A stretch of DNA of 6,547 nt from Arthrobacter sp. (GTDB taxonomy: Bacteria; Actinomycetota; Actinomycetes; Actinomycetales; Micrococcaceae): contig JASLBS010000257.1 of NCBI GenBank assembly GCA_030146405.1, positions 1-6,547 of the forward strand, in the 5' to 3' direction. Made by a program: the position numbers and the translations under genes. Within the stretch, counting starts at the first letter, position 1; each line of letters opens with the position of its first letter. Positions 1 through 4,637 of this stretch are shown one piece after another. The notes under the pieces were generated by a model. That model had not been told where the DNA came from. It worked only from the letters and a program-made list of their open reading frames with translations, and did not search any database.

Positions 1-917
1 GCGTGGATCGTCTTGTCCGCGGCGCTGAGGCCGCCGATGGTCCGGTTGTTCTCCCACTCGAGCAACCCCCACGCGAACGTTCCCGCCACCAGCAGGATCA
101 GGGAGACGGTGACCGTCAGCTTCGCGTGCAGGGTCCACCTCCTGAAGTGGTGGCGCACCTGCACCAGCACCATGATCACGGGGAAGCCCAGGCTGCCGAG
201 GAACACTCCCACCATGAGGGGAGTGAGGATCCAGAGATCGGTCTCGTAGGGAACCAGTCCGTCGCTGTGCGGAGTGAACCCGGCGTTGTTGAAGGCGGAG
301 ATGGAGTAGAAGATGCCGTGCCAGAGTGCCTGCCACCAGGGCTCACCGAGAATCATGAAGCGGGGGATCAGCACCACGGCGAGCACCACCTCGATCAACA
401 CCGAGGTGGTGATGACGATGCGCAGGAGCGTGCCGATCTCACCCAGCCGGCTCGCGTTGTTCAACGCCTCCTGCGCCAACAGCTTCCCCCGGACACCGAG
501 GCGCTTGCTGACGATCAGGGCGAGAAGGGAGGCGAGGGTGAGCGTTCCCAGGCCACCCACGAAGATACCGAGCAGGATCACGAACTGACCGAAGAAGGAC
601 CAGTGGGCGGCGGTGGACACGACGGTCAGTCCCGTGACGCAGACGGCGGAGACCGCCGTGAACAGTGCATCGTGGAGGGGTGTCACCGTGCGGTCGCTGG
701 TGGCCATCGGGAGGCTCAGAAGTGCCGTGAAGACCAGGATGACGCCCGTGAAGATGAAGAGGGCCAGCCTGGCGGGCGAGCTGTTCGCGAAGGAGTCAAC
801 GAAGTCCCGGATCGAGGCGAGCAGCCTCACGAATCCGTTGTGATCGTCCTTCAGCCACCGCGGCTGTGAACTCGCCATGAACGCCCGTTCTGCCCCGTCT
901 GTTGGTACCTCCGCCAT
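1..917 (-). CDS. TrkH/KtrB-family K+ transporter subunit (C-terminus cut by window edge)
   Basis: Reading the minus strand from ATG 917 (or ATG 878) gives an open frame that runs off the left edge, so about 292 residues from ATG 878 are visible and the C-terminal part is missing. It is an integral membrane protein of the TrkH/KtrB family, the pore subunit of a K+ uptake system. Numbered from ATG 878, a first transmembrane helix lies near 38-58. A pore loop with filter motif SAVCVTGLTVV follows at 77-87, then a helix at 97-122. A second pore loop has SISAFNNAGFTP at 192-203, with further helices near 155-172, 218-240 and 254-272. The filter glycines G83 and G200 are both present. The start is uncertain: ATG 917 adds 13 residues, and neither start has a well-spaced Shine-Dalgarno. 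KtrB-type members work with a cytosolic RCK partner (KtrA/TrkA), which may lie further left but is not visible. The gene diverges from acuC. Confidence 0.92.
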   Translation of the reverse strand, partial: MAEVPTDGAERAFMASSQPRWLKDDHNGFVRLLASIRDFVDSFANSSPARLALFIFTGVILVFTALLSLPMATSDRTVTPLHDALFTAVSAVCVTGLTVVSTAAHWSFFGQFVILLGIFVGGLGTLTLASLLALIVSKRLGVRGKLLAQEALNNASRLGEIGTLLRIVITTSVLIEVVLAVVLIPRFMILGEPWWQALWHGIFYSISAFNNAGFTPHSDGLVPYETDLWILTPLMVGVFLGSLGFPVIMVLVQVRHHFRRWTLHAKLTVTVSLILLVAGTFAWGLLEWENNRTIGGLSAADKTIH

Positions 918-1004
918 AGCGGTGCCGGCACTATCCCCTGCAGTAGTAAAGCATCTCACCAAAGCTTGCCGTCGGAGGTTCTCTGATCGCGTAGCCTTGC
1001 AGGG
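918..1004. promoter_or_regulatory. Divergent intergenic region, K+ transporter / acuC
   Basis: This 87-nt gap separates two divergent genes and must hold or overlap both promoters. On the plus strand a TAGCCT hexamer (992-997) ends 7 nt before the acuC ATG, fitting a leaderless start; no convincing -35 is found 17-18 nt upstream. On the minus strand there is a more AT-rich patch around 940-962 but no clear -35/-10 pair. No obvious inverted-repeat operator was seen. Confidence 0.4.
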
Positions 1005-2207
1005 ATGTCAACGCATTCCGGCGCAGCGGTGCCCCTCCAGGTCGTCTGGGACGATTCGATGCTGGCCTACGACTTCGGCGGTCAGCACCCGATGAACCCT
1101 GAACGGCTGCATCTGACCGCACGGCTCACACGGGAGTGCGGCCTGCTGGATCTCCCCGGCGTTACCGTGACCGCGCCGGAGGTCGCCTCGGACGGCGAAC
1201 TCGAGACCGTGCACAGCGCCGACTACGTGCGGGCAGTCCGCAGCGTGAGCGAGAACCCCGACGTATCCCACGCAGCCATGGGTCTGGGGACCGAGGACAC
1301 CCCCGCCTTCGCAGGGATGCACGAAGCGAGCGCGCGTCTTGCCGGCGGGTCGATCGGCGCGGCTGATACGCTCCTGGCCGGCTCCGCGACCAGGGCGGTC
1401 AACTTCGGTGGCGGCATGCACCATGCCGCACGATCGAGAGCCAGCGGGTTCTGCATCTACAACGACGCCGCCGCGTCGGTACAGAGGCTGCTGGACAGGG
1501 GCGTAGGTCGCGTCCTCTACATCGACGTCGACGCCCACCACGGTGACGGCACGCAGAGTATCTTCTGGGACGACCGACGCGTCATGACCATCTCGCTCCA
1601 CGAGACGGGCATGACGCTGTTCCCCGGCACCGGTTTCGCCAGTGAGACCGGCGGTCCGGGAGCGGAGGGCTACGCGGTCAACGTGGCACTGCCCACGGTG
1701 TCCGGTGATTCCGCCGTCCTGCGGGCTTTCCACGCGGTGGTCCCGCAGCTCGCCGAAGTCTTCGCCCCCGACGTGATCGTGAGCCAGCACGGCTGTGATT
1801 CGCATCGGGAGGACCCCCTCACCAATCTCCGCGTCAGTGTGGATGCGCAGCACGCCCTGATGACCGGGGTACGGGACCTCGCTGATCGACTGTGCGACGG
1901 CCGGTGGATCGCGACCGGCGGAGGAGGATACGCACTGGCGAGCGTGGTCCCGAGGTCCTGGGCCCTGCTGGTGGCCGTGGCTGCCGGATCGCAGATCGGG
2001 CCGGCGACTCCCGTTCCCCCCGCCTGGCGGGACTACGTGCTCGAGCGGCACGGGGTGGAAGCGCCGCGGCTGATGGGGGATAAGGCGGACATCTGGTGGC
2101 GTTCGTGGGAGATCGGCTACGACCCGAGTGACGACCTGGACCGGACCGTCATGGCGACGCGTCGAGCGCTTTTCCCCCTTCACGGTCTGGATCCCTGGTT
2201 CGACTGA
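1005..2207 (+). CDS. acuC: Acetoin utilization deacetylase AcuC-like (HDAC family)
   Basis: This 400-residue cytosolic protein belongs to the arginase/deacetylase fold family (class I HDAC-like, AcuC). These are zinc hydrolases that remove acetyl groups from lysine side chains; in Bacillus AcuC deacetylates and activates acetyl-CoA synthetase. All catalytic features are visible: substrate-end motif HPMNPERL at 28-35, tandem histidines H139-H140 in GGGMHHA, and IDVDAHHGDG at 173-182 giving zinc ligands D176 and H178. The third ligand is D265 in SQHGCDSH (260-267), and the transition-state tyrosine is Y309 in GGGGY. Length is normal for actinobacterial AcuC. The start ATG 1005 fits the family N-terminus and has TAGCCT 7 nt upstream instead of a good Shine-Dalgarno. 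An ArsR-type regulator gene follows after 52 nt. No acetyl-CoA synthetase or acetyltransferase gene lies in the window, so the physiological substrate is inferred only from the family. Confidence 0.93.
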   Translation: MSTHSGAAVPLQVVWDDSMLAYDFGGQHPMNPERLHLTARLTRECGLLDLPGVTVTAPEVASDGELETVHSADYVRAVRSVSENPDVSHAAMGLGTEDTPAFAGMHEASARLAGGSIGAADTLLAGSATRAVNFGGGMHHAARSRASGFCIYNDAAASVQRLLDRGVGRVLYIDVDAHHGDGTQSIFWDDRRVMTISLHETGMTLFPGTGFASETGGPGAEGYAVNVALPTVSGDSAVLRAFHAVVPQLAEVFAPDVIVSQHGCDSHREDPLTNLRVSVDAQHALMTGVRDLADRLCDGRWIATGGGGYALASVVPRSWALLVAVAAGSQIGPATPVPPAWRDYVLERHGVEAPRLMGDKADIWWRSWEIGYDPSDDLDRTVMATRRALFPLHGLDPWFD

Positions 2208-2212
2208 TCGGC

Positions 2213-2237
2213 CGTCCTCGGATGATGCCCCGAGACG
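2213..2237 (+). terminator. Weak hairpin between acuC and arsR
   Basis: CTCGG (2217-2221) pairs with CCGAG (2230-2234) around an 8-nt loop, and three more pairs (CGT/ACG) can form below a single bulged C2216. There is no following T-tract. It could be a weak terminator after acuC or part of the arsR regulatory region; alone it does not prove that the two genes are separate transcription units. Confidence 0.25.
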
Positions 2238-2253
2238 TATATATCGCTAAGGT
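2236..2253 (+). promoter_or_regulatory. AT-rich arsR promoter/operator candidate
   Basis: Immediately before the ArsR gene is a short AT-rich island in otherwise GC-rich DNA. CGTATATATCG (2236-2246) is an imperfect palindrome (four of five pairs match about a central base), the kind of site an ArsR dimer could bind. TAAGGT (2248-2253) ends 6 nt before ATG 2260 and could be a -10 for a leaderless transcript. AAGGTGG (2249-2255) could instead act as a Shine-Dalgarno with 4-nt spacing. No clear -35 was found. Confidence 0.4.
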
Positions 2254-2259
2254 GGTCGG

Positions 2260-2787
2260 ATGGGAAGAGACGACGTATTCGCCGTGATCGCTGAGGGGAC
2301 GCGCCGGCACATCCTCGAGAGCCTGCGGCGTGGCGACAAGGCGGTCGGTGAGCTCGTCGTGGAGCTGCAGGTCAGCCAGCCGACCGTCTCCAAGCACCTC
2401 AAGGTACTGCGCGAAGCCGGTCTCGTGACGATGCGGGCGCAGGGCCAGAAACGCTTCTACTCCCTCGAGACGGCGCCGTTGGACGTCGTGCGGAACTGGC
2501 TCGCCGAGCTCGACGACCCGGATGCTGTCGCAGTACCCGTCTCCGCGATGGTGGCCGACGCTGCCGCGCTCGACGTGGGCCTCCTGGCAGCCGTGGAGGA
2601 TCCCGGAAGTTCGGACGCCGGGTCGGACCAGCAGCGGGAGGATGTCCTCGCTGCCGCCGTCCTCGCCGCACCGGAGACACTCACCACCATCGACGTCCCG
2701 CGTGCACCCATCGGCAGGACCATGGGCCGTGCCGCCGAGCGGGCGGCGGACCTCCTGGCGCAGTTACGAAGGCGTCGGGACTCCTGA
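2260..2787 (+). CDS. ArsR-family winged-helix transcriptional regulator
   Basis: The 175-residue protein begins with a compact ArsR/SmtB-type winged helix-turn-helix. AEGTRRHILESL (11-22) is the first helix, LVVELQVSQ and PTVSKHLKVLREAGLV (about 32-56) form the HTH with its recognition helix, and the beta wing is 57-70 (QGQKRFYSLE). The helix carries no cysteine-rich metal box and the whole protein has no cysteine, so cysteine-based sensing of arsenic, cadmium or zinc is unlikely. Beyond about residue 86 comes an uncommon extension of roughly 90 residues: an Ala/Asp-rich low-complexity part, then IDVPRAPIGRTMGRAAERAA near 144-163, which resembles a conserved helical tail. Most ArsR proteins stop near 100-120 residues. 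It lies 52 nt after acuC in the same direction and may be co-transcribed, autoregulated through the AT-rich site upstream, or both. Its targets are unknown. Confidence 0.85.
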   Translation: MGRDDVFAVIAEGTRRHILESLRRGDKAVGELVVELQVSQPTVSKHLKVLREAGLVTMRAQGQKRFYSLETAPLDVVRNWLAELDDPDAVAVPVSAMVADAAALDVGLLAAVEDPGSSDAGSDQQREDVLAAAVLAAPETLTTIDVPRAPIGRTMGRAAERAADLLAQLRRRRDS

Positions 2788-2814
2788 TCGCGGAGGTGCT
2801 CCTCGAAGCCGGGG

Positions 2815-2994
2815 GTGGCGTCGGTCATGACGCTCGGGGAGCACCTGCCCGCCGTCCGGTTCGGACGGTCGTACCGTGTTCCCGAACCGGCCTTCGAGGG
2901 GTCCCTGCAGCGGCCGCACACGGATGAGCGGTCCGAGACCGCTCGGGCTGCGGAGCACGTCCTGTCCGTTCGCCAAACGGATGTACCCTGTTAA
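2815..2994 (+). pseudogene. Remnant of BldC/excisionase-type HTH gene (C-terminal half)
   Basis: From GTG 2815 or ATG 2827 a short frame runs to TAA 2992-2994. Its first part after GEH, namely LPAVRFGRSYRVPEPAFE (from ATG 2827, residues 7-24), closely matches the C-terminal half of small MerR-like/excisionase-family HTH proteins such as mycobacterial Rv0500A, which sits directly upstream of the bS22 gene as here. The usual N-terminal half (about 30 residues, including the recognition segment ...SKMTVYRLVHSG) is absent: only VASVM-TL precedes GEHLPAV, and an in-frame stop of the upstream gene lies 27-39 nt away. In another frame, 2781-2798 reads LLIAEV, resembling the LTVAEV usually found at the family's N-terminus. 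Together this suggests deletion and frameshift decay. The alternative is a shortened but translated 55-59-residue peptide; no well-placed Shine-Dalgarno supports that. Confidence 0.6.
2984..2989 (+). promoter_or_regulatory. Candidate -10 element for bS22 transcript
   Basis: TACCCT fits the actinobacterial TAnnnT -10 pattern and is directly preceded by TG. No good -35 lies 17-18 nt upstream. Transcription would start around 2995-2997, giving a leader of about 150 nt before ATG 3145. The element lies inside the 3' end of the degraded HTH gene, which is consistent with that sequence no longer being constrained as coding. Confidence 0.35.
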
Positions 2995-3002
2995 GGAGCG
3001 TT

Positions 3003-3026
3003 TTGAGCGGGTTCAGGCCCGCTCAA
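3003..3026 (+). promoter_or_regulatory. Leader hairpin 1 (perfect 9-bp stem)
   Basis: TTGAGCGGG (3003-3011) pairs perfectly with CCCGCTCAA (3018-3026) around the loop TTCAGG. The sequence after it (CTTCTTACG) is only mildly pyrimidine-rich, so this could be an attenuator or terminator, or a structural element protecting the 5' end of the bS22 mRNA. It starts about 7 nt after the inferred transcription start. Confidence 0.55.
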
Positions 3027-3137
3027 CTTCTTACGTCATTCGGGCAACTGCCACCAGGTACACGCCTTTCGTCATCACCAGCGCTGATTCTCCGGCTCCA
3101 CGCCGGAGTGGGCGCTGGCAACAAAACAAGTTTGTGA
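3003..3137 (+). CDS. Possible leader/upstream ORF before bS22 (44 codons)
   Basis: TTG 3003 is preceded by AAGGAG (2993-2998) at 4-nt spacing and opens a 44-codon frame ending at TGA 3135-3137. That stop overlaps the bS22 Shine-Dalgarno GAGGA (3136-3140), a position that would favour translational coupling. Its first codons lie in the hairpin at 3003-3026, and a second hairpin (3078-3118) also lies inside it. I recognise no protein family. It may be chance: TTG is an uncommon start, and if transcription starts at about 2995 the ribosome site would be partly lost. Confidence 0.2.
   Translation: MSGFRPAQLLTSFGQLPPGTRLSSSPALILRLHAGVGAGNKTSL
3078..3118 (+). promoter_or_regulatory. Leader hairpin 2 (two-tier stem) before bS22
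   Basis: An outer 7-bp stem CCAGCGC (3078-3084) / GCGCTGG (3112-3118) encloses an internal loop of 5+3 nt. Inside it is an inner 7-bp stem CTCCGGC (3090-3096) / GCCGGAG (3102-3108) with loop TCCAC. It ends 17 nt before the GAGGA Shine-Dalgarno and leaves an unpaired A-rich stretch (3119-3130) next to the ribosome site. This arrangement would suit feedback control of a ribosomal protein, but that role is inference. Confidence 0.55.
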
Positions 3138-3144
3138 GGACTCT

Positions 3145-3243
3145 ATGGGTTCAGTTATCAAGAAGCGCCGGAAGCGGATGGCGAAGAAGAAGCACCGTAA
3201 GCTGCTTCGCAAGACCCGTCACCAGCGCCGCAACAAGAAGTAG
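3145..3243 (+). CDS. Small ribosomal subunit protein bS22 (AURKAIP1/COX24 domain)
   Basis: This 32-residue gene begins MGSVIKKRRKRMAKKKHRK and is nearly identical in its first 20 residues to the actinobacterial mini-protein identified in mycobacterial 70S structures as bS22 (mycobacterial form 33 residues, Rv0500B). The protein is a highly basic single helix, with 18 of 32 residues Lys or Arg plus two His, matching the AURKAIP1/COX24 C-terminal domain. In the ribosome it packs in 16S rRNA near the decoding region. The start has a Shine-Dalgarno, GAGGA (3136-3140), 4 nt upstream. The gene is preceded by a structured leader and a degraded HTH gene and followed by a strong hairpin before a convergent phosphatase gene, so it is probably monocistronic. 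The family and start are clear. Confidence 0.95.
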   Translation: MGSVIKKRRKRMAKKKHRKLLRKTRHQRRNKK

Positions 3244-3277
3244 TCAGGCGCCCGGCCAGAAGCCGGTGTGTGCCGAC

Positions 3278-3316
3278 CGGCCCGGTTCCCCGCTTCCCGC
3301 GGGAGGAGCCGGGCCG
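3278..3316. terminator. Strong hairpin between convergent bS22 and HAD genes
   Basis: CGGCCCGGTTCC (3278-3289) pairs with GGAGCCGGGCCG (3305-3316): twelve base pairs with one G-T wobble. A self-complementary CCCGCGGG (3296-3303) lies in the apical region. It sits 35 nt after the bS22 stop and 62 nt beyond the stop of the opposing gene. No T-tract follows on either strand, but GC-rich T-poor hairpins are common terminators in actinobacteria, and its symmetry would serve both directions. Confidence 0.6.
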
Positions 3317-3378
3317 TCGTCGTTCATGGGGTGCTCCCGACCCGCGGGCAGGGACGCCCTGTGGCCGGGTCGGACGGC

Positions 3379-4191
3379 TCAGCGGCTCCTGAAGCGCGAG
3401 AACCCGCGCCACAGCCCGTAGATCGATCCCGCGACCGTTGCCGCCCGCAGGCCGAAGGTCGCGGCGCGCCGCCCACTGCGGAAGTCGTAGACGGGCCAAT
3501 TGTTGGTACGGGCGTGGCGACGGAGCTTGCTGTCCGGATTGATGGCCACGGGATGCCCCACTGCGGTGAGCAGCGGGATGTCGTTGTAGGAATCGCTGTA
3601 GGCCCAGCACCGGGTGAGGTCCAGGTTCTCCTGCTCCGCCAGCTTCAGGACCGCCGTAGCCTTCGCCGCACCGTGCAGGAAGTCGCCCACCAACTTGCCC
3701 GTGTACAGGCCGTCCGCAACCTCGCCCACGGTACCGAGGGCGCCCGTGAGCCCGAGGCGGCTCGAGATCACCCCGGCCACCTCCACCGGCGTTCCCGTGA
3801 CGAGCCAGACCTGCCGGCGGGAGGAGAGATGCTGATCGGCGAGGGCGCGCGCCCCCGGCCAGATCTTCGAGGCGATCATCTCGTCGTACACCTCTTCGCC
3901 GAGGGCGAGGATGTCCTCGTGGGCGATACCGATCGCGAAGGCGAGTGCGGCATCACGGACGGAGTTGACGTCCGTCATCGTCTCACCGCGCATGATGAAC
4001 CGCAGTTGCTTCCAGGCCAGACCGGCGGCGAAGCGCAGTGTGAAGGCCTTCCGCTGGTACATCTTGCGCGCCACATGGAACAGGCTCGCGCCCCGCATGA
4101 GGGTGTTGTCCACGTCGAAGAAGGCGGCTTCGCCCTTCACCGCCTCCTGAGGTTCTGAGGTGGGCGGTCCAGCCCGGGCGGCATCCAGCAT
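3379..4191 (-). CDS. HAD-IB family hydrolase (SerB1-like phosphatase)
   Basis: This 270-residue protein is a haloacid-dehalogenase-superfamily phosphatase of subfamily IB, resembling mycobacterial Rv0505c (SerB1). Motif I is FFDVDNTL (24-31) with nucleophile D26 and acid D28. A helical cap spans about 35-115. Motif II is VTGTP (131-135, T132), motif III is K177 in GAAKATAV, and motif IV is DSYND (200-204) with the Mg2+ ligands. All catalytic residues are intact. The C-terminus is basic with a short hydrophobic/amphipathic helix (AATVAGSIYGLWRG, 250-263), which could touch the membrane. Substrate cannot be read from sequence: phosphoserine is suggested by homologue names, but other phosphomonoesters are equally possible. 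ATG 4191 has no Shine-Dalgarno; TAGACT ends 6 nt upstream, which suggests a leaderless mRNA. It diverges from the glutaredoxin-like gene across 60 nt. Confidence 0.9.
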   Translation of the reverse strand: MLDAARAGPPTSEPQEAVKGEAAFFDVDNTLMRGASLFHVARKMYQRKAFTLRFAAGLAWKQLRFIMRGETMTDVNSVRDAALAFAIGIAHEDILALGEEVYDEMIASKIWPGARALADQHLSSRRQVWLVTGTPVEVAGVISSRLGLTGALGTVGEVADGLYTGKLVGDFLHGAAKATAVLKLAEQENLDLTRCWAYSDSYNDIPLLTAVGHPVAINPDSKLRRHARTNNWPVYDFRSGRRAATFGLRAATVAGSIYGLWRGFSRFRSR

Positions 4192-4251
4192 GCTCCGAGT
4201 CTAGTTGCTCCGGGAGACGGTCGTTCCGCGGTACGGCAGTACGGTGGAGGG
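4192..4251. promoter_or_regulatory. Back-to-back leaderless promoter region, HAD / glutaredoxin
   Basis: Two TAnnnT hexamers face outward: TAGACT on the minus strand (plus positions 4203-4198), 6 nt before ATG 4191, and TACGGT on the plus strand (4240-4245), 6 nt before ATG 4252. The plus-strand start also has GGAGGG directly touching the ATG, too close for normal Shine-Dalgarno use. GTACGG occurs twice with an 8-nt period (4231-4236 and 4239-4244). No strong -35 was found for either. Confidence 0.45.
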
Positions 4252-4509
4252 ATGGATTCAGCTGCCAGTCGGCTCGGTGCCGGCGTCGTACTCCTGACCC
4301 GGCCGCAGTGCCATCTGTGCGAGGACGCGAGGGCCGTGGTGGAGCGCGTCACCGTGGATCTCGGGCTCGGCTGGCGGGAGGTGTCGGTGACGGATCTCCC
4401 GGTGCTGGGGGAGCGCTTCGCGGAGGAGCTCCCCGTGCTGTTCATCGACGGCGTCCAGCGGGATTTCTGGTCCATCGACGAGGCGCGGCTGCGGCGGTTG
4501 CTCGCCTGA
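4252..4509 (+). CDS. Small glutaredoxin-like thioredoxin-fold protein
   Basis: An 85-residue thioredoxin-fold protein of the glutaredoxin 2-like (DUF836) group, related to mycobacterial Rv0508. The first strand VVLLTRP (12-18) leads to the redox motif C20-H-L-C23, followed by helix EDARAVVERV (24-33). The cis-proline segment is ELPVLFIDG (59-67, P61), followed by the last strand and helix (DFWSIDEARLRRLL). Both active cysteines are present, so thiol-disulfide exchange is possible. Partner and electron donor are unknown; actinobacteria generally use mycothiol rather than glutathione. Strand V43-V46 precedes the buried D48. The start is supported by a leaderless-type -10 six nt upstream and by the family N-terminus. 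The rex gene follows after 128 nt from its own probable promoter, so the two genes may or may not be co-transcribed. Confidence 0.88.
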   Translation: MDSAASRLGAGVVLLTRPQCHLCEDARAVVERVTVDLGLGWREVSVTDLPVLGERFAEELPVLFIDGVQRDFWSIDEARLRRLLA

Positions 4510-4539
4510 CGCACGGCTTCCTCGGCTACCGACTCCGGC

Positions 4540-4568
4540 TTGGTGGCCCCGGTTCGTCGGCATACAGT
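4540..4568 (+). promoter_or_regulatory. Probable rex promoter
   Basis: TTGGTG (4540-4545) and TACAGT (4563-4568) are separated by exactly 17 nt, the best -35/-10 pair in the window. Transcription would begin near 4575, giving a leader of about 63 nt before ATG 4638. I looked for a Rex operator (TTGTGAA-N4-TTCACAA type) over and around it and found none, so autoregulation is not visible here. Confidence 0.6.
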
Positions 4569-4601
4569 GGACCTACTCCCGCCTCCGACGCCGAGGGGGC
4601 A

Positions 4602-4628
4602 CGCGCCCGCTGCACCCCGCGGGGCGCG
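4602..4628 (+). promoter_or_regulatory. GC-rich hairpin in rex 5' leader
   Basis: CGCGCCC (4602-4608) pairs with GGGCGCG (4622-4628) around a 13-nt loop. The stem ends 9 nt before ATG 4638, and G residues of its right arm are the only G-rich ribosome-site candidates for GTG 4632 or ATG 4638. Folding would therefore affect initiation unless translation starts at ATG 4650. It may be compositional chance in GC-rich DNA. Confidence 0.35.
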
Positions 4629-4637
4629 CTGGTGCTA

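Noticed and set aside
3..869. A 288-codon plus-strand frame across the left end
   Set aside because: Its translation is rich in Glu, Asp, His and Gln with no fold, whereas the opposite strand encodes an unmistakable TrkH/KtrB protein with both filter loops.
860..880. CTGTGAACTCGCC as half of a Rex operator
   Set aside because: Only one half-site (TGTGAA) is present, with no TTCACA partner at the right spacing, and it lies within the N-terminal coding region of the K+ transporter gene.
1008..2183. A 391-codon open frame antisense to acuC
   Set aside because: It mirrors the acuC coding sequence and its translation has no recognisable domain and a biased His/Arg/Gly composition. Such long antisense frames arise routinely opposite GC-rich genes, while the plus-strand frame has every deacetylase motif.
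2788..3144. Self-contained toxin-antitoxin or other novel system between arsR and bS22
   Set aside because: The interval is explained by an HTH-gene remnant, a candidate promoter and the bS22 leader; no paired small ORFs with toxin or antitoxin features were found.
3268..4158. A 296-codon plus-strand frame opposite the HAD phosphatase
   Set aside because: The minus strand has all four HAD motifs with intact catalytic residues; the plus-strand translation is compositional shadow with no motif.
4308..4637. A 110-codon in-frame extension upstream of rex
   Set aside because: It overlaps the glutaredoxin-like gene in another frame, is Arg/Gly/Ala-rich and unrelated to Rex N-termini, and a good promoter lies inside it at 4540-4568.
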